Below, one piece after another: positions 1-8,627 of a stretch of DNA of 64,000 bases. The position numbers and the translations under genes are program-made. The first letter of the stretch is position 1; each line of letters starts with the position of its first letter. Source of the stretch: Microbacterium sp. (GTDB lineage Bacteria > Actinomycetota > Actinomycetes > Actinomycetales > Microbacteriaceae); contig JAFKIL010000005.1 of the NCBI GenBank assembly GCA_017306415.1, positions 124,001 through 188,000 on the forward strand, in the 5' to 3' direction. The notes under the pieces were generated by a model that did not search any database, had not been told where the DNA came from, and was given only the letters and a program-made list of their open reading frames with translations.

Positions 1-60
1 CCGGCGGCTCCCGCCAAGCCCGATGCCAGCTCCCCGAACCGGAATCCTGCTCCGCTCCGC

Positions 61-336
61 GTGCGCCGAGGACTTCCGCGCGTCCCGGGTGGGGAGCCGT
101 GGCCGCCCGCCTCGTCTTCCCCCCGCTCGGCGGCGGAGGTGGCGCGTGTTGCCGCATCCGGCGAGGCGACCCGACCCGACGTGACACCTTCGTCCGCGGC
201 ATCCGTCGCGGAGGTGGCGCGTGTTGCCGCATCCGGCGAGGCGACCCGACCCGACGTGCCACCTTCGCCTGCGAAGGCGACCGCCGTGCGGCGAGGACTC
301 CCTCGCGTGGCGGGCGGGGAGCCGTGGCCCCCGGCC
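61..336 (+). repeat. Outer direct repeat flanking the tandem elements
   Basis: Bases 61-111 and 286-336 are imperfect 51-nt direct repeats, both reading VRRGLPRV.GGEPWPP. They lie 225 nt apart, exactly three times the 75-nt period of the inner repeats, so the whole N-terminal region looks built by in-frame duplication. Confidence 0.65.
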
Positions 337-1485
337 GACTTCGTCGCCGTGCGCGCCGACGTACCCGCCCCGGCCTCGGCCCCGGCGGAGGCTCACGCGC
401 CCGCATCCGTCCCCCTCGCGGCATCCGTCCCGCCCGCTGAGGCAGCCACCGTTCCGCCGGTGTCGGTCCCGTCGGCGCCGCTCGCGCCGCTGCCGTTCCC
501 GCAGACCGTGTTCCCCGGCGCCGCGGCCGCGCGGTGGAACGTCGATCGCGCGCGGACCGTGCCGCTCGCGAGACCCGAGCCCGTCAGGGTCGGCCCCTTC
601 ACCCGGCTGCAGTGGGCGGGCGTGGTGATCGTCGGCGGGCTGGGACTGCTGTTCGCCGCGGGGATGCTGGTGCTCGCGGTGCGCTGGTTCGTGTCGCTGG
701 AGTTCATGCGCGACTTCATGGCGACCTATCCGGGGGAGTATCACCTGCCGGTCGGGGCGCCCGTCGGGTTCCCGGCGTGGGTGGGATGGCAGCACTTCTT
801 CAACGTGTTCCTGATGGTGCTGATCATCCGGTCGGGCCTCCGGGTGCGGTCGGAGAAGCGCCCGACGGCGTTCTGGTCGCGGCGCGGCAGCAAGCGCAAG
901 ATCAGCCTCGCGCTGTGGTTCCACCAGTCGCTCGACATCCTGTGGCTCGTGAACGGGGTCGTGTTCGTCGTGCTGCTGTTCGTCACTGGACAGTGGCTGC
1001 GGATCGTGCCCACCTCGTGGGAGGTGTTCCCCAACGCGCTCACCGCGGCGCTCAAGTACGTGTCGCTGAACTGGCCCACCGAGGACGGATGGGTCAACTA
1101 CAACGCGCTGCAGCAGCTCGCGTACTTCGCGACCGTGTTCCTCGCCGCCCCGCTCGCGGCGATCAGCGGCGTCCGCATGAGCGGCGTGTGGCCCAAGAAC
1201 GCGAAGACCCTGAACCGGGCGTATCCGGTCGAATGGGCGCGTGCCGTGCACTTCCCGGTGATGCTCTACTTCGTGCTGTTCATCATCGTCCACGTGGCGC
1301 TCGTGCTCGCGACCGGGGCGCTGCGGAACCTCAACCACATGTACGGCGGGTCCGACCAGGTCAACTGGATCGGATTCTGGATCTTCGCCGCATCCCTCGC
1401 CGTGATCGCGGCGGGCTGGGCCGCGGCCCGCCCCCTCGTCCTCGCTCCGATCGCGCGTCTCTTCGGCACCGTCAGCGGACGCTGA
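61..1485 (+). CDS. Cytochrome b/b6-type integral membrane protein (start uncertain)
   Basis: Probable heme-binding membrane electron carrier of the cytochrome b561/formate dehydrogenase gamma-like type. The C-terminal two thirds carry about six hydrophobic segments (near residues 184-212, 241-260, 287-317, 351-374, 392-421 and 435-463). Histidines in WQHFFN, WFHQSLD and the VHFPVM...IVHV helix could be heme ligands. The first ~150 residues are Ala/Pro-rich low complexity and hold two exact 51-nt direct repeats, giving EVARVAASGEATRPDV twice, flanked by two copies of the GLPRV.GGEPWPP motif. The frame is open back to base 1, so the gene may begin upstream of the window, at the GTG at 61, or further inside. 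Such proteins often partner a molybdopterin oxidoreductase; none is visible next to it, though one lies at 30608-32386. The family is fairly sure, the start and partner are not. Confidence 0.7.
   Translation: MRRGLPRVPGGEPWPPASSSPRSAAEVARVAASGEATRPDVTPSSAASVAEVARVAASGEATRPDVPPSPAKATAVRRGLPRVAGGEPWPPADFVAVRADVPAPASAPAEAHAPASVPLAASVPPAEAATVPPVSVPSAPLAPLPFPQTVFPGAAAARWNVDRARTVPLARPEPVRVGPFTRLQWAGVVIVGGLGLLFAAGMLVLAVRWFVSLEFMRDFMATYPGEYHLPVGAPVGFPAWVGWQHFFNVFLMVLIIRSGLRVRSEKRPTAFWSRRGSKRKISLALWFHQSLDILWLVNGVVFVVLLFVTGQWLRIVPTSWEVFPNALTAALKYVSLNWPTEDGWVNYNALQQLAYFATVFLAAPLAAISGVRMSGVWPKNAKTLNRAYPVEWARAVHFPVMLYFVLFIIVHVALVLATGALRNLNHMYGGSDQVNWIGFWIFAASLAVIAAGWAAARPLVLAPIARLFGTVSGR
133..267 (+). repeat. 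Tandem in-frame copies of the GGTGGCGCGTG hairpin element
   Basis: Bases 133-183 recur exactly at 208-258, a 75-nt period that keeps the reading frame. Each copy begins GAGGTGGCGCGTGTTGCCGC and ends near CGTG(A/C)CACCTTCG, so its ends are inversely related. The same layout stands alone between genes at 42212-42268. The pair lies inside the N-terminal coding region of the cytochrome b-like gene and supplies about 45 of its residues. Confidence 0.75.
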
Positions 1486-1562
1486 CCCGCCCCGCCGGCC
1501 GAGCATCCCGGTCGTGAGGCCCCGGCTGGACGGGTTGCGCAGAAGCTTGGTCGGTGAAACAG

Positions 1563-1582
1563 TTAGTTGGATATCCGATTAA
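1563..1582. promoter_or_regulatory. Palindromic operator upstream of the valine degradation operon
   Basis: TTAGTTGGATATCCGATTAA is a 20-bp imperfect palindrome in which 8 of 10 pairs match, centred on GGATATCC. It stands out as AT-rich in this GC-rich DNA. It ends about 50 nt before the mmsA start. Its size and symmetry fit a MarR-family dimer, and the MarR gene closing the cluster (6020-6556) is the obvious candidate. The assignment is inferred. Confidence 0.55.
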
Positions 1583-1633
1583 TTCTGCCGGCGATGCCGT
1601 GCGCCCGCGACGGGCGCGACGAGAGGATCCGCG

Positions 1634-3130
1634 ATGGCGCGAGAACTGACCCACTTCATCGGCGGCGAGCACGTCTCCGGCGCGTCCGGACGTCTCGGCG
1701 ACGTCTTCGACCCGAGCACAGGAGCCGTGCAGGCCAGGGTGCCCCTGGCGGACGCAGCCGAGGTGGGCGCGGCGATCGCGAACGCCGCGGAGGCTCAGCT
1801 CGAGTGGGGGGACCAGAATCCCCAGCGCCGGGCACGGGTGCTGCTCCGGTTCCTGGACCTCGCGAACAAGGACATGACGAGCCTCGCGCGGCTGCTCTCG
1901 AGCGAGCACGGCAAGACGGTCCCCGACGCGATCGGCGACATCCAGCGCGGGCTCGAGGTGATCGAGTTCGCCGCCGGGGCGCCGCATCTGCTGAAGGGCG
2001 AGTACACCACGGGGGCAGGGACCGGAATCGACGTCTACTCGATGCGTCAGCCGCTCGGTGTCGTCGCGGGCATCACCCCCTTCAACTTCCCCGCGATGAT
2101 CCCCCTGTGGAAGGCCGGCCCCGCGCTGGCGTGCGGCAACGCGTTCATCCTGAAGCCGAGCGAGCGCGACCCGTCCGTGCCGCTGCGCATCGCCGAGCTG
2201 TTCCTGGAGGCGGGTCTCCCCGCGGGCGTCCTCAACGTCGTCAACGGCGACAAGGAGGCGGTCGACGCGATCCTGCACGACGACCGCATCCGGGCGGTGG
2301 GCTTCGTCGGGTCCACACCGATCGCGCAGTACATCTACGCGACCGCCGCGGCCACCGGAAAGCGCGCGCAGTGCTTCGGCGGCGCCAAGAACCACATGAT
2401 CGTCATGCCCGACGCCGACCTCGACCAGGTCGCGGACGCGCTCATCGGCGCGGGATACGGCTCCGCGGGAGAGCGCTGCATGGCGATCTCGGTCGCGGTG
2501 CCGGTCGGGGAGGCGACCGGTGACGCGCTGGCCGCGAAGCTCGCGGAGCGGGTCACCGCGCTCACGGTCGGCCCCGCGCTGGACGACAACGACTACGGCC
2601 CGCTCGTGACCGCCGACGCCAAGAGGCGCGTCGAGCACTACATCCAGCTCGGCGTCGACGAGGGCGCGACGCTCCTGGCGGACGGCCGCGGCTACACGGT
2701 GGCGGGGTACGAGGACGGGTTCTACCTCGGCCCCACGCTGTTCGACCATGTGACCCGCGACATGACCGTCTACCGCGAGGAGATCTTCGGCCCCGTGCTG
2801 GTCATCGCGCGGGCGCGCGACTACGAGGAGGCCCTCGCGCTCGCGACCGACCACGAGTACGGCAACGGGGTCTCGATCTTCACGCGCGACGGCGACACGG
2901 CGCGCGACTTCAGCGCGCGCGTCAACGTGGGCATGGTCGGCGTGAACGTCCCGATCCCGGTGCCCATCGCGTACCACACGTTCGGGGGGTGGAAGCGGTC
3001 CGGCTTCGGCGACCTCAACCAGCACGGCCCGGACGCGTTCCGGTTCTACACGAAGACGAAGACGGTCACGAGCCGGTGGCCGTCCGGGATCAAGGAAGGC
3101 GCGAGCTTCGTCATCCCGACGATGCACTGA
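1634..3130 (+). CDS. mmsA: Methylmalonate-semialdehyde dehydrogenase (CoA-acylating)
   Basis: Oxidises methylmalonate semialdehyde or malonate semialdehyde to propionyl-CoA or acetyl-CoA with NAD and CoA, the last step of valine breakdown. The 498-residue length is normal for the family. Visible marks are the NAD-site segment GITPFNFPAMIPLWKAGPAL, the GSTPIAQYIY segment and the nucleophile Cys282 in GERCMA. The usual ALDH general-base Glu motif is replaced by GGAKNH, as in CoA-acylating members. The ATG is preceded by AGAGGA about 8 nt upstream. It is the first gene of a four-gene operon and lies just downstream of the 1563-1582 palindrome. The next gene starts one base after its stop, so translation is probably coupled. 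Confidence 0.93.
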   Translation: MARELTHFIGGEHVSGASGRLGDVFDPSTGAVQARVPLADAAEVGAAIANAAEAQLEWGDQNPQRRARVLLRFLDLANKDMTSLARLLSSEHGKTVPDAIGDIQRGLEVIEFAAGAPHLLKGEYTTGAGTGIDVYSMRQPLGVVAGITPFNFPAMIPLWKAGPALACGNAFILKPSERDPSVPLRIAELFLEAGLPAGVLNVVNGDKEAVDAILHDDRIRAVGFVGSTPIAQYIYATAAATGKRAQCFGGAKNHMIVMPDADLDQVADALIGAGYGSAGERCMAISVAVPVGEATGDALAAKLAERVTALTVGPALDDNDYGPLVTADAKRRVEHYIQLGVDEGATLLADGRGYTVAGYEDGFYLGPTLFDHVTRDMTVYREEIFGPVLVIARARDYEEALALATDHEYGNGVSIFTRDGDTARDFSARVNVGMVGVNVPIPVPIAYHTFGGWKRSGFGDLNQHGPDAFRFYTKTKTVTSRWPSGIKEGASFVIPTMH

Positions 3131-3131
3131 C

Positions 3132-4277
3132 ATGCACACGTCAGCGACCGAGGAGCGCACGGCGCTCGTCGAAGCGGTGCGCGACTTCGCGGCGACCGCG
3201 CTCGCGCCGCACGCCGGCGCATGGGATGCCGAGAAGCACTTCCCGGTCGACACGCTGCGCCAGGCGGGCGACCTGGGTCTCGGCGGCGTCTATGCGAGCG
3301 AGGATGTGGGCGGCTCCGCGCTCTCGCGGATGGATGCCGTCGCGATCTTCGAGGAGCTCGCGAAAGGCGACACCACCATCGCGGCCTACATCTCGATCCA
3401 CAACATGGTCGTATGGATGATCGACACGTTCGGGGACGCCCTGCAGCGGGCCCGATGGCTGCCCCGCCTCACACGTATGGAGGACCTCGGCAGCTACTGC
3501 CTCACCGAGCCGGGCGCGGGCTCCGATGCGGCCGCGATCACCACCGCCGCGCGCCGCGAGGGCGACGAGTACGTCATCGACGGCGTGAAGCAGTTCATCT
3601 CGGGGGCCGGCTCGTCCGCGGTCTACGTCGTGATGGCCTGCACCGGGATGCCTGGTTCGAAGGGCATATCGGCGATCGTCGTGCCCGCCGGGACCCCGGG
3701 CCTCTCGTTCGGCCCGAACGAGAAGAAGATGGGATGGAACGCGCAGCCGACACGTCAGGTCGTGTTCGACGGCGTGCGGGTTCCGGTCTCGCACCGGCTG
3801 AGCGCGGAGGGCGACGGCTTCACGATCGCCATGCGCGGCCTCAACGGCGGCCGCGTGAACATGGGCGCCGTCTCGCTGGGCGGTGCGCAGTGGACCCTCG
3901 ACCGCGCGGTGGCCTACGTGCAGGAGCGTGAGACGTTCGGTCTGCCGCTCTCCGCGAACCAGTCCGTCGTGTTCACGCTCGCCGAGATGGAGACGCAGCT
4001 GCAGGCGGCCAGGGCGCTGCTGCAGCGCGCGGCGGCGAAGATGGACGACGGCGCCGCCGACGCGCCCGCCGCCTGCGCCCTCGCCAAGAGGTTCGCGACC
4101 GATGCGGCCTTCCAGGTCGCGAACGAGGCGCTCCAGCTTCACGGGGGGTACGGCTACCTGCACGACTACGGGATCGAGCGCGTCGTGCGCGACCTGCGCG
4201 TGCACCAGATCCTCGAGGGGACCAACGAGATGATGAAGCTGATCGTCGGGCGAGCCCTGCTCGCCGGGACCCGATGA
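3132..4277 (+). CDS. Acyl-CoA dehydrogenase, probable isobutyryl-CoA dehydrogenase
   Basis: FAD enzyme that desaturates a short branched acyl-CoA, here most likely isobutyryl-CoA to methacrylyl-CoA in valine breakdown. The 381-residue length is typical. Visible are the FAD/substrate segment SYCLTEPGAGSDAAAITT, the arginine-rich ETFG region and the catalytic Glu362 in HQILEGTNEMM. It sits between mmsA and mmsB with a 1-nt gap from mmsA, and this context rather than the sequence alone decides the substrate. A 2-methylbutyryl- or short-chain-specific enzyme cannot be excluded. Confidence 0.88.
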   Translation: MHTSATEERTALVEAVRDFAATALAPHAGAWDAEKHFPVDTLRQAGDLGLGGVYASEDVGGSALSRMDAVAIFEELAKGDTTIAAYISIHNMVVWMIDTFGDALQRARWLPRLTRMEDLGSYCLTEPGAGSDAAAITTAARREGDEYVIDGVKQFISGAGSSAVYVVMACTGMPGSKGISAIVVPAGTPGLSFGPNEKKMGWNAQPTRQVVFDGVRVPVSHRLSAEGDGFTIAMRGLNGGRVNMGAVSLGGAQWTLDRAVAYVQERETFGLPLSANQSVVFTLAEMETQLQAARALLQRAAAKMDDGAADAPAACALAKRFATDAAFQVANEALQLHGGYGYLHDYGIERVVRDLRVHQILEGTNEMMKLIVGRALLAGTR

Positions 4278-4305
4278 CCCGTTCCGCGACGTCGAAGGAG
4301 ACCGC

Positions 4306-5214
4306 ATGACCACCATCGCCTTCATCGGATTGGGCCACATGGGCCTCCCGATGGCCGCCAACCTCGTCAGCGCCGGCCACGACGTGCGCGGATTCGACCT
4401 CGTCGCCGAGCTGCGCGACGCCGCGCGCGACCGCGGGATCGCGATCGCCTCGTCGGGGGAGGATGCCGCGGCTGCGGCCGACATCGTCATCACGATGCTC
4501 CCCGCCGGCCGTCACGTCCTGGCCGCCTACGGGACGGACGACACCCCCGGGCTCCTCGCCGCCGCGCGGCCCGGCACGCTCTTCATCGACTCGTCGACGA
4601 TCGCCGTGGACGAAGCGCGCGCCGCGGCGGTGGCTGCCGCATCCGCCGGTCACCGGGCTCTGGACGCGCCCGTGTCCGGTGGCGTCGTGGGGGCGGAGAA
4701 CGGCACGCTCGCGTTCATGGTGGGCGGGGGAGACGCGGACTTCGCGGCGGCGCTCCCCGTCCTCGAGACGATGGGCGGGCGCATCGTGCACTGCGGCGGC
4801 CCGGGCCTGGGGCAGGCGGCGAAGGTGTGCAACAACCTGATTCTGGGCATCTCGCAGATCGCCGTCGCCGAGGCCTTCGTCCTCGGTGAGCGGCTCGGCC
4901 TCTCGCACGAGGCCCTGTTCGACGTGGCATCCCATGCCTCCGGTCAATGCTGGGCGCTCACGACGAACTGCCCCGTCCCGGGGCCCGTGCCGACGAGTCC
5001 CGCGAACAACGACTTTCGCCCGGGGTTCGCGGGCGCGCTGATGGCGAAGGACCTCGGCCTCGCCGAGCAGGCGATCGCGCTCACCGGCGTGGACGCCAGG
5101 CTCGGGCTGCTGGCGCGTGCGATCTACCGCGAGTTCGGCGAGGGCGAGGGTGCCGGCCAGGACTTCTCGGGCATCATCAACACGATCCGCGCGGCCGGTG
5201 CCGACGCATCCTGA
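4306..5214 (+). CDS. mmsB: 3-hydroxyisobutyrate dehydrogenase
   Basis: Oxidises 3-hydroxyisobutyrate to methylmalonate semialdehyde with NAD, supplying the substrate of MmsA. The 302-residue protein opens with the Rossmann motif [14 protein letters not shown], carries the substrate segment [16 protein letters not shown] and the catalytic Lys173 in GQAAKVCNN, all usual for the beta-hydroxyacid dehydrogenase family. A clear GAAGGAG ribosome site lies ahead of the ATG in a 28-nt gap after the dehydrogenase gene. The intermediate hydrolase (3-hydroxyisobutyryl-CoA hydrolase) is not obvious in the cluster. Confidence 0.92.
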   Translation: MTTIAFIGLGHMGLPMAANLVSAGHDVRGFDLVAELRDAARDRGIAIASSGEDAAAAADIVITMLPAGRHVLAAYGTDDTPGLLAAARPGTLFIDSSTIAVDEARAAAVAAASAGHRALDAPVSGGVVGAENGTLAFMVGGGDADFAAALPVLETMGGRIVHCGGPGLGQAAKVCNNLILGISQIAVAEAFVLGERLGLSHEALFDVASHASGQCWALTTNCPVPGPVPTSPANNDFRPGFAGALMAKDLGLAEQAIALTGVDARLGLLARAIYREFGEGEGAGQDFSGIINTIRAAGADAS

Positions 5215-5233
5215 CCTCCACCGGAAGGCAGTC

Positions 5234-6010
5234 ATGACCGACTACGAAACCATCCTCGTCGAGACGCGCGGCCGGGTGGGCTGGATCACGCTGAACCGCC
5301 CCGAGGCTCTGAACGCCCTGAACTCGCAGGTGATGAAGGACGTCGTGGACGCGGCCACCACGTTCGACGTCGATGAGGGCATCGGCGCGATCGTGGTCAC
5401 GGGCTCCGAGCGCGCGTTCGCCGCGGGCGCCGACATCAAGGAGATGGAGCAGAAGTCCGGCCTCGACATGCGGATGGCGGACCACTTCGGCGGGTGGGCG
5501 CGGTTCGCCGCCGTTCGCACGCCGGTGATCGCGGCGGTGTCGGGTTACGCGCTCGGCGGCGGATGCGAACTCGCGATGATGTGCGACATCATCCTCGCCG
5601 CCGATTCGGCGAAGTTCGGTCAGCCCGAGATCACCCTCGGCGTCATCCCCGGCATGGGCGGCACCCAGCGGCTCACCCGTGCCGTCGGATACTACAAGGC
5701 CGCCGAGCTCGTGCTCACGGGACGCATGATGGGAGCCGAGGAGGCCGAGCGCTCGGGGCTCGTGTCGCGGGTCGTGCCGGCGGCCGACCTGCTCGCCGAG
5801 GCCCAGCGGACCGCCGAGACGATCGCCGCGAAGTCGCTGCCGAGCCTCTACGCCGCCAAGGCGGCGCTGGATGCCGCGATGGAGTCCTCGCTCGCGGAGG
5901 GACTGCGGTTCGAGACGCAGGCGTTCACGGCGCTGTTCGACACCGCCGACCAGAAGGAGGGCATGGCGGCCTTCCGGGAGAAGCGGTCGCCCGACTTCAC
6001 CCACCGCTGA
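5234..6010 (+). CDS. Enoyl-CoA hydratase
   Basis: Crotonase-fold hydratase of 258 residues that adds water to an enoyl-CoA. In this operon the likely substrate is methacrylyl-CoA, giving 3-hydroxyisobutyryl-CoA. Both catalytic glutamates are visible, one in [11 protein letters not shown] and one in [20 protein letters not shown], and the oxyanion-hole segment [11 protein letters not shown] is intact, which favours hydratase over hydrolase. I chose the ATG at 5234 because GGAAGG lies about 8 nt ahead; the open frame extends further upstream only through the end of mmsB. It ends 9 nt from the convergent MarR gene. Confidence 0.9.
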   Translation: MTDYETILVETRGRVGWITLNRPEALNALNSQVMKDVVDAATTFDVDEGIGAIVVTGSERAFAAGADIKEMEQKSGLDMRMADHFGGWARFAAVRTPVIAAVSGYALGGGCELAMMCDIILAADSAKFGQPEITLGVIPGMGGTQRLTRAVGYYKAAELVLTGRMMGAEEAERSGLVSRVVPAADLLAEAQRTAETIAAKSLPSLYAAKAALDAAMESSLAEGLRFETQAFTALFDTADQKEGMAAFREKRSPDFTHR

Positions 6011-6019
6011 TCGCCTGCG

Positions 6020-6556
6020 TCAGAGCGGATCGGGGAGCGGCTTGGGCGGGCGGAAGTCCCCCGCCCCCTGCCGCAGCCGCGCCAAGACGTGGATCAGCTG
6101 CGCAAGCTGTCCGTCCTCGAGTCCGACCCGCGAGAAGACCGCGTCGTTGAGGGCGTCCGTGGCCGTCTCGGCGAGGTCCCTCCCGTCGTCGGTGAGGACC
6201 AGGATGGCGGCGCGGCCGTCGTGCGGATGCGGCTCGCGCCGTACGAGGCCGTCCTGCTCGAGCCGGGCGACGGCGTTGGTGACGCTCGCGGGATGCACCT
6301 GCAGGCGCGCCGTCGCGCTGGCCATGGGCAGGCGTCCCTCGCGTGTGAAGGCCAGAAGGCGCAGCAGCTCGTAGCGCGCGAAGGTCAGGTCGAGCGGCCG
6401 CAGCGCCCTGTCGACCTCGGCCAGCACGAGCTGCTGCGCGCGCATGATCGACGTCACGGCGGACATGCCGTCCGCCGCCGCCGTCCAGCCGTGCGCGACC
6501 CACTGCCGTCGTGCCTCGGCGATCGGGTCGACGGGCAGCGGTGCGCGTCGTGCCAT
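6020..6556 (-). CDS. MarR-family transcriptional regulator
   Basis: A 178-residue winged-helix regulator. The recognition-helix region reads ARLQVHPASVTNAVARLEQDGLV and the wing REPHPHDGRAAILVLT, both textbook MarR. It is convergent with the valine operon and only 9 nt from its end, so it may act on the palindrome at 1563-1582. Its other flank is a short divergent intergenic region shared with the histidine kinase gene. The ligand is unknown; a CoA thioester or pathway intermediate is a reasonable guess from context. Confidence 0.85.
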   Translation of the reverse strand: MARRAPLPVDPIAEARRQWVAHGWTAAADGMSAVTSIMRAQQLVLAEVDRALRPLDLTFARYELLRLLAFTREGRLPMASATARLQVHPASVTNAVARLEQDGLVRREPHPHDGRAAILVLTDDGRDLAETATDALNDAVFSRVGLEDGQLAQLIHVLARLRQGAGDFRPPKPLPDPL

Positions 6557-6648
6557 GGGATGCCTTTCGGTCGTCGTCCCACGCTAGCGGGGGATAACCC
6601 GAACCGAAGTGTCCGGATGCCTGAGGGGCGCCGAGCGGGGCCGGGTCC

Positions 6649-6654
6649 TACCGT
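6649..6654 (+). promoter_or_regulatory. -10 element of the histidine kinase gene
   Basis: TACCGT lies exactly 6 nt before the ATG at 6661. The spacer is GGAGAC, so it could serve either as a short ribosome site or as the start of a leaderless message. Confidence 0.45.
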
Positions 6655-6660
6655 GGAGAC

Positions 6661-7962
6661 ATGACCACCGCAGTCCCTCCGGCTCCGACGCCCGCCCTCT
6701 CCGTGCCGCAACGGTCCACCCCGCGCACGAACACGCCGGGACGGCTCGCGGGCGCCGCGCTGCAGCTCGCGGCGATCGGCATCGTCTGGCCGCTCCTGTT
6801 CACGGTGCTCGTGACGCTGCTCGGCACCGGGGTCGGGATGATCCCCGTGGTCGGCATCGGGCTCGTGATCCTCGTGGCGTTCGAGTACGCCCTGTTCGCG
6901 TTCGGCTGGCTCGAGGCCGCGCGCGTCGACGGGCTCTACGGCTTCGGGCTCCCGCCACGTCGTCCCCGCGTGAGCGGCCGCCCCGGCTTCGGCGGTTTCA
7001 TGAGGACCCTGTGGCTGCAGCTCATCGACCCGTCGGTGTGGCGCGCGATCGCCAATGCCGCGATCGCCACGGTGCTCGGCTGGATCGTCCTCGGCGCGCT
7101 GACGCTCGTGGCCGCCGGTGTCACGGTCGTGTTCGCGCCGCTGTTCTCGGACGGATCCGGTGGGGTGCGGCTGTGGGGCACGGGGCTGAACGTCCCCGTC
7201 GCGTGGGCGATTCCCGCGGGCATCCTCGTCGCGATCCTCGCGCTCGCCGCGATCGTGGGCGTGGCCCTGCTGCACGGCGTCCTGAGCCGCGCGATCCTGG
7301 TCCCTTCCCGCGAGGCGCTGCTTGCCGAGCAGGCGCGCACCTCGCAGGCGCAGCGCGCCGGGGCCGTGCGTGCAGCCGACGTCGAGCGGACGCGCATCGA
7401 ACGCGACCTCCACGACGGCGTCCAGCCCCGGCTGGTGTCCGTCGGGATGACCCTCGGGCTCGCGCAGCAGAAGATCGACGACGACCCGGTCGCGGCGAAG
7501 GCGCTGATCGCCGAGGCGCACACCTCGACGAAGGCGGCCATCACCGAGCTGCGACAGCTCGCCCGCGGCATCCACACGTCGGTCCTCGACGATCGCGGGC
7601 TGGATGCCGCCCTCTCGGCCCTCGCCACCAGATCCCACATCCCGGTCGTCCTCGACGTGCGCGTCGGGGAGCGCTGCAGCCCGGAGGCGGAGGCGGCCGT
7701 GTACTTCGTGATCGCCGAGTCGCTCACGAACGCGGCCAAGCACTCGCGCGCCGCGGAGTGCCGTGTGCTCGTGCGGCAGCGCGAGGGCGGTGTGCTGTGG
7801 GCCCGCGTCGAGGACAACGGGGTGGGCGGCGCGAGAGTCGTCCCCGGCGGCGGTCTCGACGGCCTCTCCAATCGCGTGCTCGGCGTCGGCGGGACGTTCC
7901 GCCTCGACAGCCCGGCCGGCGGACCGACGACCGTGGAGGTGAGCGTCCCGTGCGCATCCTGA
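6661..7962 (+). CDS. Two-component sensor histidine kinase (NarL/DesK class)
   Basis: A 433-residue membrane histidine kinase. The N-terminal half has about four hydrophobic segments forming a putative actinobacterial sensor domain. The dimerisation and phosphoacceptor site follows, ERTRIERDLHDGVQPR with His251. The HATPase domain shows the N box in AESLTNAAKHS and the G1 box in VEDNGVGGA. It overlaps its response regulator gene by 13 nt. The signal is unknown. The downstream DUF4097-like gene suggests an envelope-stress circuit, by analogy only. Confidence 0.9.
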   Translation: MTTAVPPAPTPALSVPQRSTPRTNTPGRLAGAALQLAAIGIVWPLLFTVLVTLLGTGVGMIPVVGIGLVILVAFEYALFAFGWLEAARVDGLYGFGLPPRRPRVSGRPGFGGFMRTLWLQLIDPSVWRAIANAAIATVLGWIVLGALTLVAAGVTVVFAPLFSDGSGGVRLWGTGLNVPVAWAIPAGILVAILALAAIVGVALLHGVLSRAILVPSREALLAEQARTSQAQRAGAVRAADVERTRIERDLHDGVQPRLVSVGMTLGLAQQKIDDDPVAAKALIAEAHTSTKAAITELRQLARGIHTSVLDDRGLDAALSALATRSHIPVVLDVRVGERCSPEAEAAVYFVIAESLTNAAKHSRAAECRVLVRQREGGVLWARVEDNGVGGARVVPGGGLDGLSNRVLGVGGTFRLDSPAGGPTTVEVSVPCAS

Positions 7963-8627
7963 TCTGCGAGGACTCCGTCCTCCTCCGCGAGGGTCTCGTG
8001 CGGCTGCTCGAGGACGCCGGCCACACGGTGGTCGCGGCCCTGCCGGACGCCGACGGCCTCGCGGACGCGGTCGCCGCGCAGGCGCCGGACCTGTGCATCC
8101 TCGATGTCCGTCTTCCCCCGACCCACACCGACGAGGGCATCCGTGCGGCCCTCCGGCTGCGTGTCGCACACCCGGACCTCGCCGTGCTCGTGCTCTCGCA
8201 GTACGTCGAGGAGCGCTACGCCACCGAGCTCATCGCGGGCCGCGGGGGAGCGCTCGGCTACCTGCTCAAGGACCGGGTCGCCGACGTCGGCGAGTTCGTC
8301 GAGACCGTCGAGCAGATCGCGGCCGGCGGCACGGTGTTCGACCCCGAGGTCGTCGCGCAGCTGCTCGGGCGGCGCGCCCGCGACGAGCGGATGCGGCGGC
8401 TCACCGACCGCGAGGCGACGGTGCTCGCCTTCATCGCCGAGGGGAAGTCGAACCAGGCGATCGCACAGGCGCTGCATGTCAGCGAGGGCAGCGTCGAGAA
8501 GCACATCACCTCCCTCTTCCAGAAGCTCGATCTCGAGCCCGACGAGGCGGGCAACCGACGCGTGCTCGCCGCGCTCGCCCACATCTCGCACAGCGGCGGC
8601 CAGCCGCAGACAGGAGACCTCCCATGA
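7950..8627 (+). CDS. LuxR-family response regulator
   Basis: A 225-residue NarL-type regulator with a receiver domain (phosphoacceptor Asp52 in CILDVRLPP, conserved Lys in YLLKDRV) and a C-terminal LuxR helix-turn-helix (LTDREATVLAFIAEG ... SEGSVEKHITSLFQKL, about residues 150-200). The GTG start at 7950 gives the standard RILICED opening and overlaps the kinase gene by 13 nt. It is the cognate partner of the preceding kinase. ATGA overlap with the next gene completes a three-gene operon. Confidence 0.93.
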   Translation: MRILICEDSVLLREGLVRLLEDAGHTVVAALPDADGLADAVAAQAPDLCILDVRLPPTHTDEGIRAALRLRVAHPDLAVLVLSQYVEERYATELIAGRGGALGYLLKDRVADVGEFVETVEQIAAGGTVFDPEVVAQLLGRRARDERMRRLTDREATVLAFIAEGKSNQAIAQALHVSEGSVEKHITSLFQKLDLEPDEAGNRRVLAALAHISHSGGQPQTGDLP

